From Gp6-AA40 sp035711805 (GTDB lineage Bacteria > Acidobacteriota > Vicinamibacteria > Vicinamibacterales > UBA2999), in contig DASTBV010000059.1 of the NCBI GenBank assembly GCA_035711805.1, forward strand, positions 1 through 64,000: DNA of 64,000 nucleotides, given 5' to 3'. A program made the position numbers and the translations under genes. The notes beneath the pieces are model-generated. The model worked only from the letters and a program-made list of their open reading frames with translations, searched no databases and had not been told where the DNA came from. Shown in pieces: positions 7,084 to 14,970 of this stretch. Position 1 is the stretch's first letter; every line of letters starts with the position of its first letter.

Positions 7084-8745
7084 TCACCAATCCGTGGATT
7101 TGTAATCCTTCAGAAACTGACCCCAGACGTGCACGCCGGTGTTGAACCCGCTGACGATCGGATCGACAATGCGCGCCGCGCCGTCGACGGCGTCGAGCGG
7201 CGGATGGAAGCGCTGCTCGGACGTCTTGCGCGCGGCGATCTCCACCGGATCTTCGTCGGTCACCCAGCCGGTGTCCACGCTGTTCATGTGAATGCCGTCG
7301 TGATGGTAGTCGGCGGCCGCCGTCCGGGTCATCATGTTCAGCGCCGCCTTGGCCATGTTCGTATGCGGGTGCCGGGTGGTCTTGAAGTTCCGGTAGAACT
7401 GCCCTTCCACGGCGGACACGTTGACGACGTGCTTGTCGCGCTCCGGCGTCGCCAGCAGCAGCGGCTTGAGCCGGGCGTTGATGACGAACGGCGCGATGGC
7501 GTTGACCAGATGCACTTCGAGCAGCTCCACGGACGGCACTTCCGCGAGCAGCAGGCGCCACGAGTTGCGCCCGCGCAGATCGACCTGCTGCAGATCCTGA
7601 TCGAGACGTCCTTCCGGAAACAGATCGTGCTGCGCCAGCAGCTCCTCGGGCAGCAGCGGGACCTGTGACAGCTGCGCTGAATGCGTGAGCCCCGCGGCCT
7701 CAGAACGATCCGAATGATCCGACCCCTCCAGCCACGGAGGCACGAAGGCACGAAGGGAATGTTTCTCCGTGTCTCCGTGCCTTCGTGGCTCGTGGACCGG
7801 CAATTTCGAGTACTTGCGCAGACCTTCGTAGGTCCCGATGAGCCGGCGCGCGTGCTCGGGCATCGACGACAACGCCGCCGCCTCCCCGTCCATCATGTGG
7901 CGGTAGAAATCGGGCGGGCGGCGTACCGTCTGGCACGCGTTATTGACGATGAAGTCGAGGCGCGTACGGGTGGCCAGCAGCTCGCGGCAGAACGCCTCGA
8001 CGCTCGGCGTGTGCCGCAGATCGAGCCCGAAGATCTCGAGACGGTGTCCCCAGTCGGCGAAATCGGACTCGCGCGCATATCGCTGAGCGGAGTCGCGGGG
8101 GAAGCGCGTGGTGACGATCACCTGCGCGCCCGAGCGCAGCAGCTTGAGCGCGGCCTGGTAGCCGATTTTTACGCGCCCGCCGGTGACCAGCGCGACGCGT
8201 CCGCTGAGGTTCGCGCGCTCCGTGCGCTTGCGGAAGTTGAAGGCGGCGCAGTCGGGGCAGAGCTGATCGTAGAAGTGATGAATGACCGTGAACTTCTGCT
8301 TACAGACATAGCAATGCTGCCGCTCGCTTGCAACGGCGGGGCCGCCTGCGCTGTCTTCGGCCAGGCCGGCGGAACCCGCTCCGCGACCAGCAGGGTCGAC
8401 CGGCTCGTGAATGTCATCGGGCGAGAAGGATTCAGGCGGAAAGACGTTGGGGCTGTGGAAGACCGGCTTGCGGCGAAGCTCGCGGATGCCTGTTTCGAAC
8501 CGCGCCTGCTCCGTCTCCTTCACGCGCGCGGCCCTGCGCTGCCTGGCGGTCGCCTTCGCCATGCGGCGCCGCTCGGCGCGATCGGGATGGTAGACGAGCG
8601 CGACGGCCTGGAGCAGCCTCGCGCGTTCTCGATGCGGAATGTCGGCCAGGACCGTGCGATCGGCGGCCAGCGCTTCAAGCAGCTCTGTCGCCTCGCGCAG
8701 ACGCTCAGCGAGCGAGCGGCGATCGACGTCGGCAGGGGCGGCCAT
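7084..8745 (-). CDS. SDR-family oxidoreductase with N-terminal zinc-binding extension and a repeat insertion
   Basis: This 553-residue protein has a helical, basic N-terminal region (1-90) and a four-cysteine zinc motif (CYVCKQ...CPDC, 145-166). A Rossmann domain follows, with the nucleotide motif TGGRVKIGY (188-196) and NNAC (268-271), and the C-terminal part ends near DYKSTDW. The usual SDR YxxxK appears here as TNMAK, so the canonical tyrosine seems to be missing. Residues about 317-352 (HEPRRHGDTEKHSLRAF and on) are encoded by a TCGAACG-like stretch plus a palindromic repeat otherwise found between genes, yet the frame stays open. It is cytoplasmic, with no signal peptide. The substrate is unknown. 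It is followed directly by the NTF2-like gene. Confidence 0.82.
   Translation of the reverse strand: MAAPADVDRRSLAERLREATELLEALAADRTVLADIPHRERARLLQAVALVYHPDRAERRRMAKATARQRRAARVKETEQARFETGIRELRRKPVFHSPNVFPPESFSPDDIHEPVDPAGRGAGSAGLAEDSAGGPAVASERQHCYVCKQKFTVIHHFYDQLCPDCAAFNFRKRTERANLSGRVALVTGGRVKIGYQAALKLLRSGAQVIVTTRFPRDSAQRYARESDFADWGHRLEIFGLDLRHTPSVEAFCRELLATRTRLDFIVNNACQTVRRPPDFYRHMMDGEAAALSSMPEHARRLIGTYEGLRKYSKLPVHEPRRHGDTEKHSLRAFVPPWLEGSDHSDRSEAAGLTHSAQLSQVPLLPEELLAQHDLFPEGRLDQDLQQVDLRGRNSWRLLLAEVPSVELLEVHLVNAIAPFVINARLKPLLLATPERDKHVVNVSAVEGQFYRNFKTTRHPHTNMAKAALNMMTRTAAADYHHDGIHMNSVDTGWVTDEDPVEIAARKTSEQRFHPPLDAVDGAARIVDPIVSGFNTGVHVWGQFLKDYKSTDW
7732..7795. repeat. Palindromic repeat (CCACGAAGGCACGGAG type) inside the SDR gene
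   Basis: The left arm CCACGGAGGCACGAAGGCAC and the right arm CTCCGTGCCTTCGTGG can pair as a long imperfect hairpin. It resembles the intergenic palindromes at 18384, 33350, 50396 and 62686 in size and design. Its length and frame keep the SDR reading frame open. Confidence 0.8.
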
Positions 8746-8799
8746 GCCCTCCAGCGTAACCGAACCGCGGTTTGAACCACGAAGCGGTTCAAACGGCGG

Positions 8800-10278
8800 T
8801 CAGCAGGTCGCCCGCCCGGAATCGGGCTCCTGGCCGCACGACAGACGCGTCAGGTTTTCCTGAACGCGCCTGAGGAGCGCCCGATCGAACAGGCTCCGCA
8901 CGCTCTGGTCGCCGCGGAACTCGGCCAGAATCTCGCGCTGGCCGCTCGATTCGGCGTGATCGATGACGAAATCGAGCACCGTCGCCATGACGGTGCCTTC
9001 TTCCGACTTCGTCTCGCGGAACCGTTTCTCGAAGGCACGCAGCGTCGCCGTCAGCGTTCCGTCATCCCATCGCTCGGGTGCGGCATCGAGGCTGAGAAAG
9101 TCCGCCAGCGCATCCGTAAATCTGGCATTCGCCGGCCGGTGCCAGAAGGACACATCGGGCCCGAGGGCGCGGACATAGGTCGGCAGATACAGATCGGCGT
9201 GCGCAGGCACACGCTTGAGCAGTGCCGGGTTGAATCGGCGAATCTCGTCGGCGGAGAGCCGCGTCTGCCGGACTATCTCGGTCAGCGTCATCGATCGAGG
9301 CAGGCGCATCGCATAGATTGTGTCCTGGGGCGTGGCGGCGATCAGCTCGCGAACCGTGGCCATGTTGCCAAACACCATCTCGGCGTAGAGGTACGAACGC
9401 GGGCCGTAGGTGCGATACAGATCGCGGAAGCCGTAGAGGTCAATGGCCCGGAGGTCGCGCGCGAAGCGCGACCCGAGCAGATACTGATCGCGCGTCGTCG
9501 TTCCACCAAGACGCTCGCCGTTGACGAGCACGCGGCCAACGTTCACGCCGCCGCTGTGATGATCCGAGAGCGCCGGAATGAACGAGCCGTACTTCGTGGC
9601 CAGGATCGTCAGATACGCCGCGCAGTACGGCGCCTGCGTCGTCTGGTTCTTGATCTCGAGCACGGCCGGGGACAGGCGATCGAGCTGTTTCCAGTTTGCC
9701 GGCAGCCACTGGCAGAACCCGGTTGCGCGCGCCTCGGATCGACGGTCGCCGGCGAGGCCCGACTCGATGATCGCCTGCGCCAGTCCAAGCTCGCCGGGAA
9801 CGCCGAAGCGTTCGTAGATGGCGCCCCACTCCTTCAGGAACGGTCCGTAGCGGCGGACGTTCGGCAGCAGGAAATCACCACGGGTCGGGTTGTGGAGCAC
9901 CGGCCCGACCACGGGCTCGAGCCATTCGGCCATGCGCGCGCGGCGGTCGTCGAGATTGGACGGCAGCGCCTCGCCGGTATCGATAGCCGCGGCAAGGGCG
10001 GGATCCCGCCACGCCGACTCGTCCGTCCAGTCGCCACGGGACGGAAACACCGCCAGCAGCCGCCCATCCGTCGCGCCTCCGAAGGCGATCGAACCGTCGG
10101 GAATGGTGAAGATCTGCCGCCAGAACTGATATCCGGGCCGGTAGTTTTCGAGCGCCAGAACGTCCGCTTCCAGGCGCGAAGGCGTGCCCCCCTCCTGTGC
10201 CAGAACCGATTGCCCCGCGGCGCATACCACCGCAGCGCACACGATCCCCGCACATGCACGAATGGCAGCCTGTTTCAT
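8800..10278 (-). CDS. Exported lytic transglycosylase with C-terminal LysM-like segment
   Basis: This 492-residue protein starts at the ATG at 10278 and has a signal peptide (1-28). The SLT goose-lysozyme-like domain is near residues 150-260. The catalytic Glu is probably E172 in AQAIIESGLAGD, followed by ATGFCQWLPANW and the AYLTILATKYGSF helix. A LysM-like peptidoglycan-binding segment lies near 350-395 (SMTLTEIVRQTRLSADEI). It should cleave the MurNAc-GlcNAc bond of peptidoglycan in the periplasm, as MltD-type enzymes do. The last 100 residues are helical and unassigned. It is divergently oriented from the SIGRW gene at 10400. The domain calls are secure; the precise class is not. Confidence 0.85.
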   Translation of the reverse strand: MKQAAIRACAGIVCAAVVCAAGQSVLAQEGGTPSRLEADVLALENYRPGYQFWRQIFTIPDGSIAFGGATDGRLLAVFPSRGDWTDESAWRDPALAAAIDTGEALPSNLDDRRARMAEWLEPVVGPVLHNPTRGDFLLPNVRRYGPFLKEWGAIYERFGVPGELGLAQAIIESGLAGDRRSEARATGFCQWLPANWKQLDRLSPAVLEIKNQTTQAPYCAAYLTILATKYGSFIPALSDHHSGGVNVGRVLVNGERLGGTTTRDQYLLGSRFARDLRAIDLYGFRDLYRTYGPRSYLYAEMVFGNMATVRELIAATPQDTIYAMRLPRSMTLTEIVRQTRLSADEIRRFNPALLKRVPAHADLYLPTYVRALGPDVSFWHRPANARFTDALADFLSLDAAPERWDDGTLTATLRAFEKRFRETKSEEGTVMATVLDFVIDHAESSGQREILAEFRGDQSVRSLFDRALLRRVQENLTRLSCGQEPDSGRATC

Positions 10279-10399
10279 GTGTGAACAGTCTACGCGAACC
10301 AGCCGCGGGGCTCCACGCAGCGATATCCGGGCCAGCCCCGCGACTGGTCGGCAGTATCTCTGGCCGCGCTCCGCGCGGCGGGGTGTATCCTTCCCGCTC

Positions 10400-11320
10400 A
10401 TGAAACTCACGTCCCTCGTCGCCACGGCCGTACTACTTATCGGAACGGCGCTGCTGGTGAACACCGTTCGCGCGGAGGATGCCGCGGAGGCCCGCCAGCG
10501 GATGATCGAGCTCGGAAAGGCGCACAAGACCGCGGAATCGCTGTACCTCGCGCTCAAGGAGCGCGCGCACGGCGGCAGGCGCCTGGCGCCCTCGTCGATG
10601 CCCGACTGGTCGGGTGTGTATACACGCGCCCGCGGCGGGATCACCTTTGACCCCGATCAGCAGCGCGGCGCCCCGCCAACGGCGAAGCTGACGCCGGAAT
10701 TTCAGCGGAAGCTCGCCGAGCGTATCGAGATGGCCAACAAAGGAATCGAGTGGGATCCGATCTCGACCTGCTCTCCTCCGGGCCACCCGCGCTGGCTGAC
10801 CGAGCCGTTCCTCCGCGACTTCGTCGTCACACCGGATCAGACCTATCTGATCAACGAGATGGTGAACGACATCCGCCGTATCTACACCGATGGCCGCGGT
10901 CACATCGCGGAGGAGGATCGGCTTCCGCTCTATAACGGCGATTCCATCGGCTTCTGGGATGGCGACAAGCTGGTCATCCATACCAATCAGCTGCAGGCGG
11001 GAATCTATCAGCGGCGCAATCCCGACTATACGGACCAGGTCGAAACGGTCGAGATCTGGCAGAAAGTGAATCCGAGGCTGATCGAGGTCGACGTGTGGGT
11101 TTACGATCCGCCTGCCCTGGCCGAGCCGTGGTACACGAAGCAGTCGTATGCGAAGCTCGACGATCAGAACAAGACGCTGCGGATCCGCTACTGGCACTGC
11201 GGCGAGAATCAGAACAACACCGTCGTCGAGACCGACGGCGGCGGCACGCAGTTCAGGGACTTTACGTTTGATGGGCAGGGATCAGGGATTGGGGATCAGG
11301 GATCAGGAGGCAAGCCGTGA
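10400..11320 (+). CDS. SIGRW-family exported protein (paralogue 2) with a repeat-encoded tail
   Basis: This 306-residue protein starts at the ATG at 10400 and has a signal peptide (about residues 1-26, ending RAEDAAEA). It opens the conserved part with MPDWSGVYTRARGG and has SIGFWDGDKLVIHTNQL, a diverged form of the family signature. The last residues, GSGIGDQGSGGKP, are encoded by a GGGATCAG-type tandem repeat (11277-11308). The C-terminus has thus been extended or replaced by intergenic repeat sequence. The stop codon overlaps the GTG start of the DUF6152 gene (GTGA), so translation is probably coupled. The function is unknown. It is the second example in the window of a SIGRW/DUF6152 pair, here in reversed order. 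Confidence 0.77.
   Translation: MKLTSLVATAVLLIGTALLVNTVRAEDAAEARQRMIELGKAHKTAESLYLALKERAHGGRRLAPSSMPDWSGVYTRARGGITFDPDQQRGAPPTAKLTPEFQRKLAERIEMANKGIEWDPISTCSPPGHPRWLTEPFLRDFVVTPDQTYLINEMVNDIRRIYTDGRGHIAEEDRLPLYNGDSIGFWDGDKLVIHTNQLQAGIYQRRNPDYTDQVETVEIWQKVNPRLIEVDVWVYDPPALAEPWYTKQSYAKLDDQNKTLRIRYWHCGENQNNTVVETDGGGTQFRDFTFDGQGSGIGDQGSGGKP
11277..11308. repeat. GGGATCAG tandem repeat, array 3 (in the 3' end of a gene)
   Basis: About four units of GGGATCAG/GGGATTGG lie inside the last codons of the SIGRW gene and are translated as Gly-Ser-Gly-Ile-Gly-Asp-Gln. The array ends 9 bp before the start of the next gene. Confidence 0.8.
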
Positions 11321-11706
11321 ATACCCTTCGTGGTTCAACCGTCGTCGCCCTGCTGCTGGCGGCCGCAAGCAGCGCGTGGGCCCACCACTCGGCCACGATG
11401 TTCGAGCAGACGAAGACCATCACCGTCGAGGGCGTGGTCAAGGAATTCCAGTGGACGAACCCGCATTCGTGGCTGCTCGTCGACGTGACGGACAAGAACG
11501 GCAAGGTCACGACCTGGGGCTTCGAAGCCGAGGGGCCGAGCACGCTGCAGCGAGCGGGGATCAGGCCGAGCGAATTCAAGGCCGGCACACGGGTGACGAT
11601 GACCGGCCGCCCGATGAAGGATGGCCGGCCGGCGGCCATCTGGGTGCTCGCGGTGCGCGGTGATGGAAAGAAATTCGATCCGCGCGAAGGGTTCCAGGTG
11701 AAGTAG
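11317..11706 (+). CDS. DUF6152 family exported protein
   Basis: This is a 129-residue protein with a GTG start overlapping the previous stop. The signal peptide ends at SAWAHHS, again placing a His-His pair at the mature N-terminus. Conserved segments are TVEGVVKEFQWTNPHSWLLV and VTMTGRPMKDGRPAAIWVLA. It is the partner of the SIGRW gene just upstream. Spacing and overlap say that the two products are needed in step. A hairpin repeat begins 10 bp after its stop and could end the transcript. The role of DUF6152 is not known. Confidence 0.83.
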   Translation: MNTLRGSTVVALLLAAASSAWAHHSATMFEQTKTITVEGVVKEFQWTNPHSWLLVDVTDKNGKVTTWGFEAEGPSTLQRAGIRPSEFKAGTRVTMTGRPMKDGRPAAIWVLAVRGDGKKFDPREGFQVK

Positions 11707-11716
11707 GAGCGGTAGA

Positions 11717-11740
11717 CGTAGTGTCCGCCTTCAGGCGGAC
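11717..11740. repeat. GTAG-headed short hairpin repeat, copy 2
   Basis: CGTAGTGTCCGCCTTCAGGCGGAC stands between convergent genes. On the minus strand the TGA within GTCCGCCTGAAGG is the stop codon of the gene ending at 11731. Confidence 0.87.
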
Positions 11741-12231
11741 CCCACAGAGACTGAACTTCCCAGCGCCTCCCCAAATCTCGCCACGGCGTCGGCGCCGATC
11801 GTTCGCGAGATATACATCGGATCATCACCGATGAACGCGTCGTACCACTGGAGCAGGACGACGCCGTCGAGATACACGTGACAGTGCGTACAGAAAAACC
11901 CGGCCGGGTTCTGTTCGAGGAACGCCGCCAGCTCTTCCATCGTCTCGGCAGTGAGCGGGACGTGATAGCCGTCCGGCCGCGGCCAGATGACTCCGATTGC
12001 TATTTGCGCCTGCGCGGGAACGGACACACTCTGGAGGTACTGCCTGACGTGCGGCTCGCCGGTGTCTTCGAAGTACACGACGGATCCCGACGGCATCAGT
12101 GACGGCAGCGCACGGACAAAGCGCTCGACGTCTCTCGTCGGACTGACGCGCCAGGGATCGGCGTCCGCCAGACGGATTCCGCCCCATTCTTCTTTAGGCA
12201 CGGCGCCGAATAACCGGGCGAAAAACCCCAT
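11731..12231 (-). CDS. Conserved-looking cytoplasmic protein of unknown function
   Basis: This is a 166-residue protein from the ATG at 12231. A GTG three codons upstream is also possible. It has no signal peptide. It has GFFARLFGAVPKEEWGGIRL at the start, a central segment with LPSLMPSGSVVYFEDTG, and a C-terminal part with FFCTHCHVYLDGVVLLQWYD. The CTHCH looks like a heme c motif (CxxCH), but the protein is not exported, so heme attachment is unlikely; metal binding is possible. The last few residues and the stop lie in a hairpin repeat. It follows the kinase gene by 21 bp on the same strand and may be part of that operon. I do not recognise the family. Confidence 0.65.
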   Translation of the reverse strand: MGFFARLFGAVPKEEWGGIRLADADPWRVSPTRDVERFVRALPSLMPSGSVVYFEDTGEPHVRQYLQSVSVPAQAQIAIGVIWPRPDGYHVPLTAETMEELAAFLEQNPAGFFCTHCHVYLDGVVLLQWYDAFIGDDPMYISRTIGADAVARFGEALGSSVSVGSA

Positions 12232-12252
12232 GATTGACACCAGCTGGGGCGG

Positions 12253-14898
12253 CTATCGGGAAACGCCTGACCAGTTCAAGAGAATCGTAATCGGTGATGC
12301 GGGCATCTCGTCGAGCGGAAGGCGAACCAGAAACCGGCGTCCATCGCGTGTCGGCACCGCACCGGCGTTTGGGGACAACGGAAACAGTGAAACGGGCATG
12401 CCCGTGCGCACACTATCTGTCCGTTCATCGGTCGTCACCGGGAGCGCGACGATCTGTCCGTCCGTGCCGCGATAGACGATCTCCCGGCCACCGTCCGTCC
12501 AGTGCGGATTGATGCCGCCATCGGTAGAAACCTGAACGGACGATCCCCTTCGCATGAACGGACGCACGAAGATCTCCATCCGGCCCGTCTCGTCCGATTG
12601 GTAGGCAATCCACCGGCCGTCCGGCGAAAACGCCGGACTGGCTTCCTCGGCCGGCGTCTGCACGACGACAATCGGCGTCGGGTCGCCGTCAATCGGCAGT
12701 GCCCAGATATCGCGCCTGGTCGTCGGCGTCTGGCTCGCATACGCGATATAGCGACCGTCGTGAGACCAGTCGCCTAGATTCTTGTTTTCGGTGTTTTCCA
12801 GGAGAGGACGCTCAGTATCAGGCTGGTCGACCGTCTTCACGTACAAATCATTGACCGCCGAGCCGCCGCTTCGCCGGCCGGTATAGAAAGCGATGCGCGT
12901 GCCATCCGGAGACCAGACAGGGCCGACGTCGGCCGTCGGATCGAATGTCATCCGCCGTTGCGTACCACGCACGAGATCGACGACCCAGATATCCTCGTTT
13001 CCGTCCACGACACGGACGATTGCGGCGCGACCGCCATCCGCCGACAAGTCAAACGCCCGGGCCGGCATCGCCGTCGGCGGTCCCTCGACGGCGCTGATCT
13101 GCTTGCCGGTCCGGTCGAACCAGACCAGGCGGCTCAATCGCGCGGGTGCGGTGCGATAGGCGATGCTTCCAGCGCCAGAGACGGACACCCCGATGGATGC
13201 GAACACGGCCGGATTGGTCGCAATGCTCTCGGCCACCGCCACTGGATCGCCACTCGCACGGGCAGCCTCGAGATCGACGCGCTGCGCCACCAGCGTATTG
13301 CCTCGCCCGTGAAGAACGCGATCGGGCGGCAGGAATACGCCGGCCGTCTCCGCGTCGAACAGTCGGCGTGACTCGCCACCGAGGACACCCAGATAGATTC
13401 CGCGTACACGCGAAGGACCGACGACGTAGTACAGGAACCGGCGGCCGTCGGGCAGGAAGTTCGGAAACCGATGGGTCGCATGGCCCGTTTCGAGACGGGT
13501 GACCTGTTCGATCGCGCCGCCCGAAGCCGATACACGCGAGATCGGTGAAGTATTTCCGCGCGTGAAAAGGATGTCCCCTCGAGCGCCCCAGCTGATCCCG
13601 AACGCGTTCGCTCCGTCCGCCAGCACCTGCAGATTTCCACCCGCGGCGTCGATGCGCCTCAGTTTCTGGTCGGCCCCGAACACGAGGGAGCGGCCGTCGG
13701 GGGACCATTGCATGTTTCCCGCGCGCTCGGTGCCCGGCAACGGCGCCGCCGAATCCGAGTCGAGCCGGCGAAGCCAGATCTGTGTCTCGTTTTGGCTATT
13801 GCGGCCGCCGAGGAATGCCGCTGTGCGCCCGTCCGGCGATAGCGCGAATGAAAGCGCCTGAGAGATATTCAGGGGCGCGGCGGCATCGATCTGCAAGCGC
13901 AATTCCGGCGGCGATGGCGAGCGCCTCAGCATTGCCGTGATCACGACAGCCGCAACAGCGATCGTCAGCAGCGCCGCCGCCCAGGCAATCCGCTCACGGG
14001 CCGGCGACCGGGCCGCCAGCGGCCGTGGACTGGTCGCTGGCACCTCCAACGCGTCGTCGATATAGGCCTGCGCGTCACCGATATCGCGCAAACGGCGCTT
14101 CGGATCCTTCTGCAGGCAGCGTTCAAGGAGACGGCGAACCGCTGCGGGCGTCTCCCCCGGCAGCAGCACCCAATTGGGATCCGACTTGATGACGCCCGCC
14201 AGCACCTCCGATATATCGCCGCCGTCGAACGCCCGGCGGCCGGCCAGCATCTCGAACAGGACACAACCGAACGCCCACACGTCCGCACGCTTGTCGACGA
14301 TCCGGCCGCGTGCCTGCTCGGGTGCCATGTAGGCGGCGGTGCCGAGAATGACTCCGACGCGCGTACCCGCGATGCTCAGCGTGGGCGACATCGACGAATC
14401 GCTCGCTGGCGCATCCCCATCGATCTCCTTGGCGAGGCCGAAATCCAGGACCTTGACGGTCCCGTCGTCGCGAAGCTTGATGTTGGCGGGCTTCAAGTCG
14501 CGATGGACGATGCCCCGCTCGTGGGCCGCATCAAGAGCCGAGATGATCTGGCGCGCGATCGCCAGCACATCGTCCATGGCGAGCGGCTGTCCCGCAATCC
14601 GATCGGCGAGCGTCGGACCTTCGACGAGTTCCATGACGATTGCCGGAGCGCTTCCAGCGTCTTCCAGACCGTAAATCGCCGCGATGTTGGGGTGGTTCAG
14701 CGACGCCAGCAAATGCGCTTCGCGCTTGAACCGCGCGAGCCGCTCGGCGTCGGCGACGAACGCCTCAGGAAGGATCTTCAGCGCGACGTCGCGCTCGAGC
14801 CGCGTATCGTGCGCCCGATACACTTCTCCCATTCCTCCCGCGCCGATGGACGAGACTACGTTGTACGCGCCAAGTCGTGCGCCAGGTGAAAGGGACAT
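12253..14898 (-). CDS. Membrane Ser/Thr protein kinase with extracytoplasmic beta-propeller
   Basis: This 881-residue protein has a complete Hanks-type kinase domain at about 11-275: glycine loop GAGGMGEVY, Lys41, HRDLKPANIK (132-141), DFGLAK (152-157) and APEQARG. One membrane helix (about 304-323) separates it from a TolB/PD40-type propeller of about 540 residues. That region has repeated motifs such as SPDGRSLVF, SPDGTRIAFY and SPDGRWIAYQSDETG. The layout suggests a sensor kinase whose propeller senses a ligand or peptidoglycan in the periplasm. All catalytic residues are present. A second kinase of the same design is at 27616-30420. It lies between the MetE-like gene and a small hypothetical gene, all on the same strand. 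Confidence 0.92.
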   Translation of the reverse strand: MSLSPGARLGAYNVVSSIGAGGMGEVYRAHDTRLERDVALKILPEAFVADAERLARFKREAHLLASLNHPNIAAIYGLEDAGSAPAIVMELVEGPTLADRIAGQPLAMDDVLAIARQIISALDAAHERGIVHRDLKPANIKLRDDGTVKVLDFGLAKEIDGDAPASDSSMSPTLSIAGTRVGVILGTAAYMAPEQARGRIVDKRADVWAFGCVLFEMLAGRRAFDGGDISEVLAGVIKSDPNWVLLPGETPAAVRRLLERCLQKDPKRRLRDIGDAQAYIDDALEVPATSPRPLAARSPARERIAWAAALLTIAVAAVVITAMLRRSPSPPELRLQIDAAAPLNISQALSFALSPDGRTAAFLGGRNSQNETQIWLRRLDSDSAAPLPGTERAGNMQWSPDGRSLVFGADQKLRRIDAAGGNLQVLADGANAFGISWGARGDILFTRGNTSPISRVSASGGAIEQVTRLETGHATHRFPNFLPDGRRFLYYVVGPSRVRGIYLGVLGGESRRLFDAETAGVFLPPDRVLHGRGNTLVAQRVDLEAARASGDPVAVAESIATNPAVFASIGVSVSGAGSIAYRTAPARLSRLVWFDRTGKQISAVEGPPTAMPARAFDLSADGGRAAIVRVVDGNEDIWVVDLVRGTQRRMTFDPTADVGPVWSPDGTRIAFYTGRRSGGSAVNDLYVKTVDQPDTERPLLENTENKNLGDWSHDGRYIAYASQTPTTRRDIWALPIDGDPTPIVVVQTPAEEASPAFSPDGRWIAYQSDETGRMEIFVRPFMRRGSSVQVSTDGGINPHWTDGGREIVYRGTDGQIVALPVTTDERTDSVRTGMPVSLFPLSPNAGAVPTRDGRRFLVRLPLDEMPASPITILLNWSGVSR

Positions 14899-14946
14899 CA
14901 GGCCTGCTGTGATGCGCGGATCCTATCAGTACGTGATTCAACGAGC

Positions 14947-14970
14947 GTCCGCCTGAAGGCGGACACTACG
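14947..14970. repeat. GTAG-headed short hairpin repeat, copy 3
   Basis: GTCCGCCTGAAGGCGGACACTACG. Read on the minus strand, the CGTAGT head contributes the TAG stop codon of the MetE-like gene (14966-14968) and the hairpin follows at once. Confidence 0.87.

Noticed and set aside
11731..12231. CTHCH in the small hypothetical protein as a heme c site
   Set aside because: The protein has no signal peptide, and heme c attachment takes place outside the cytoplasm.
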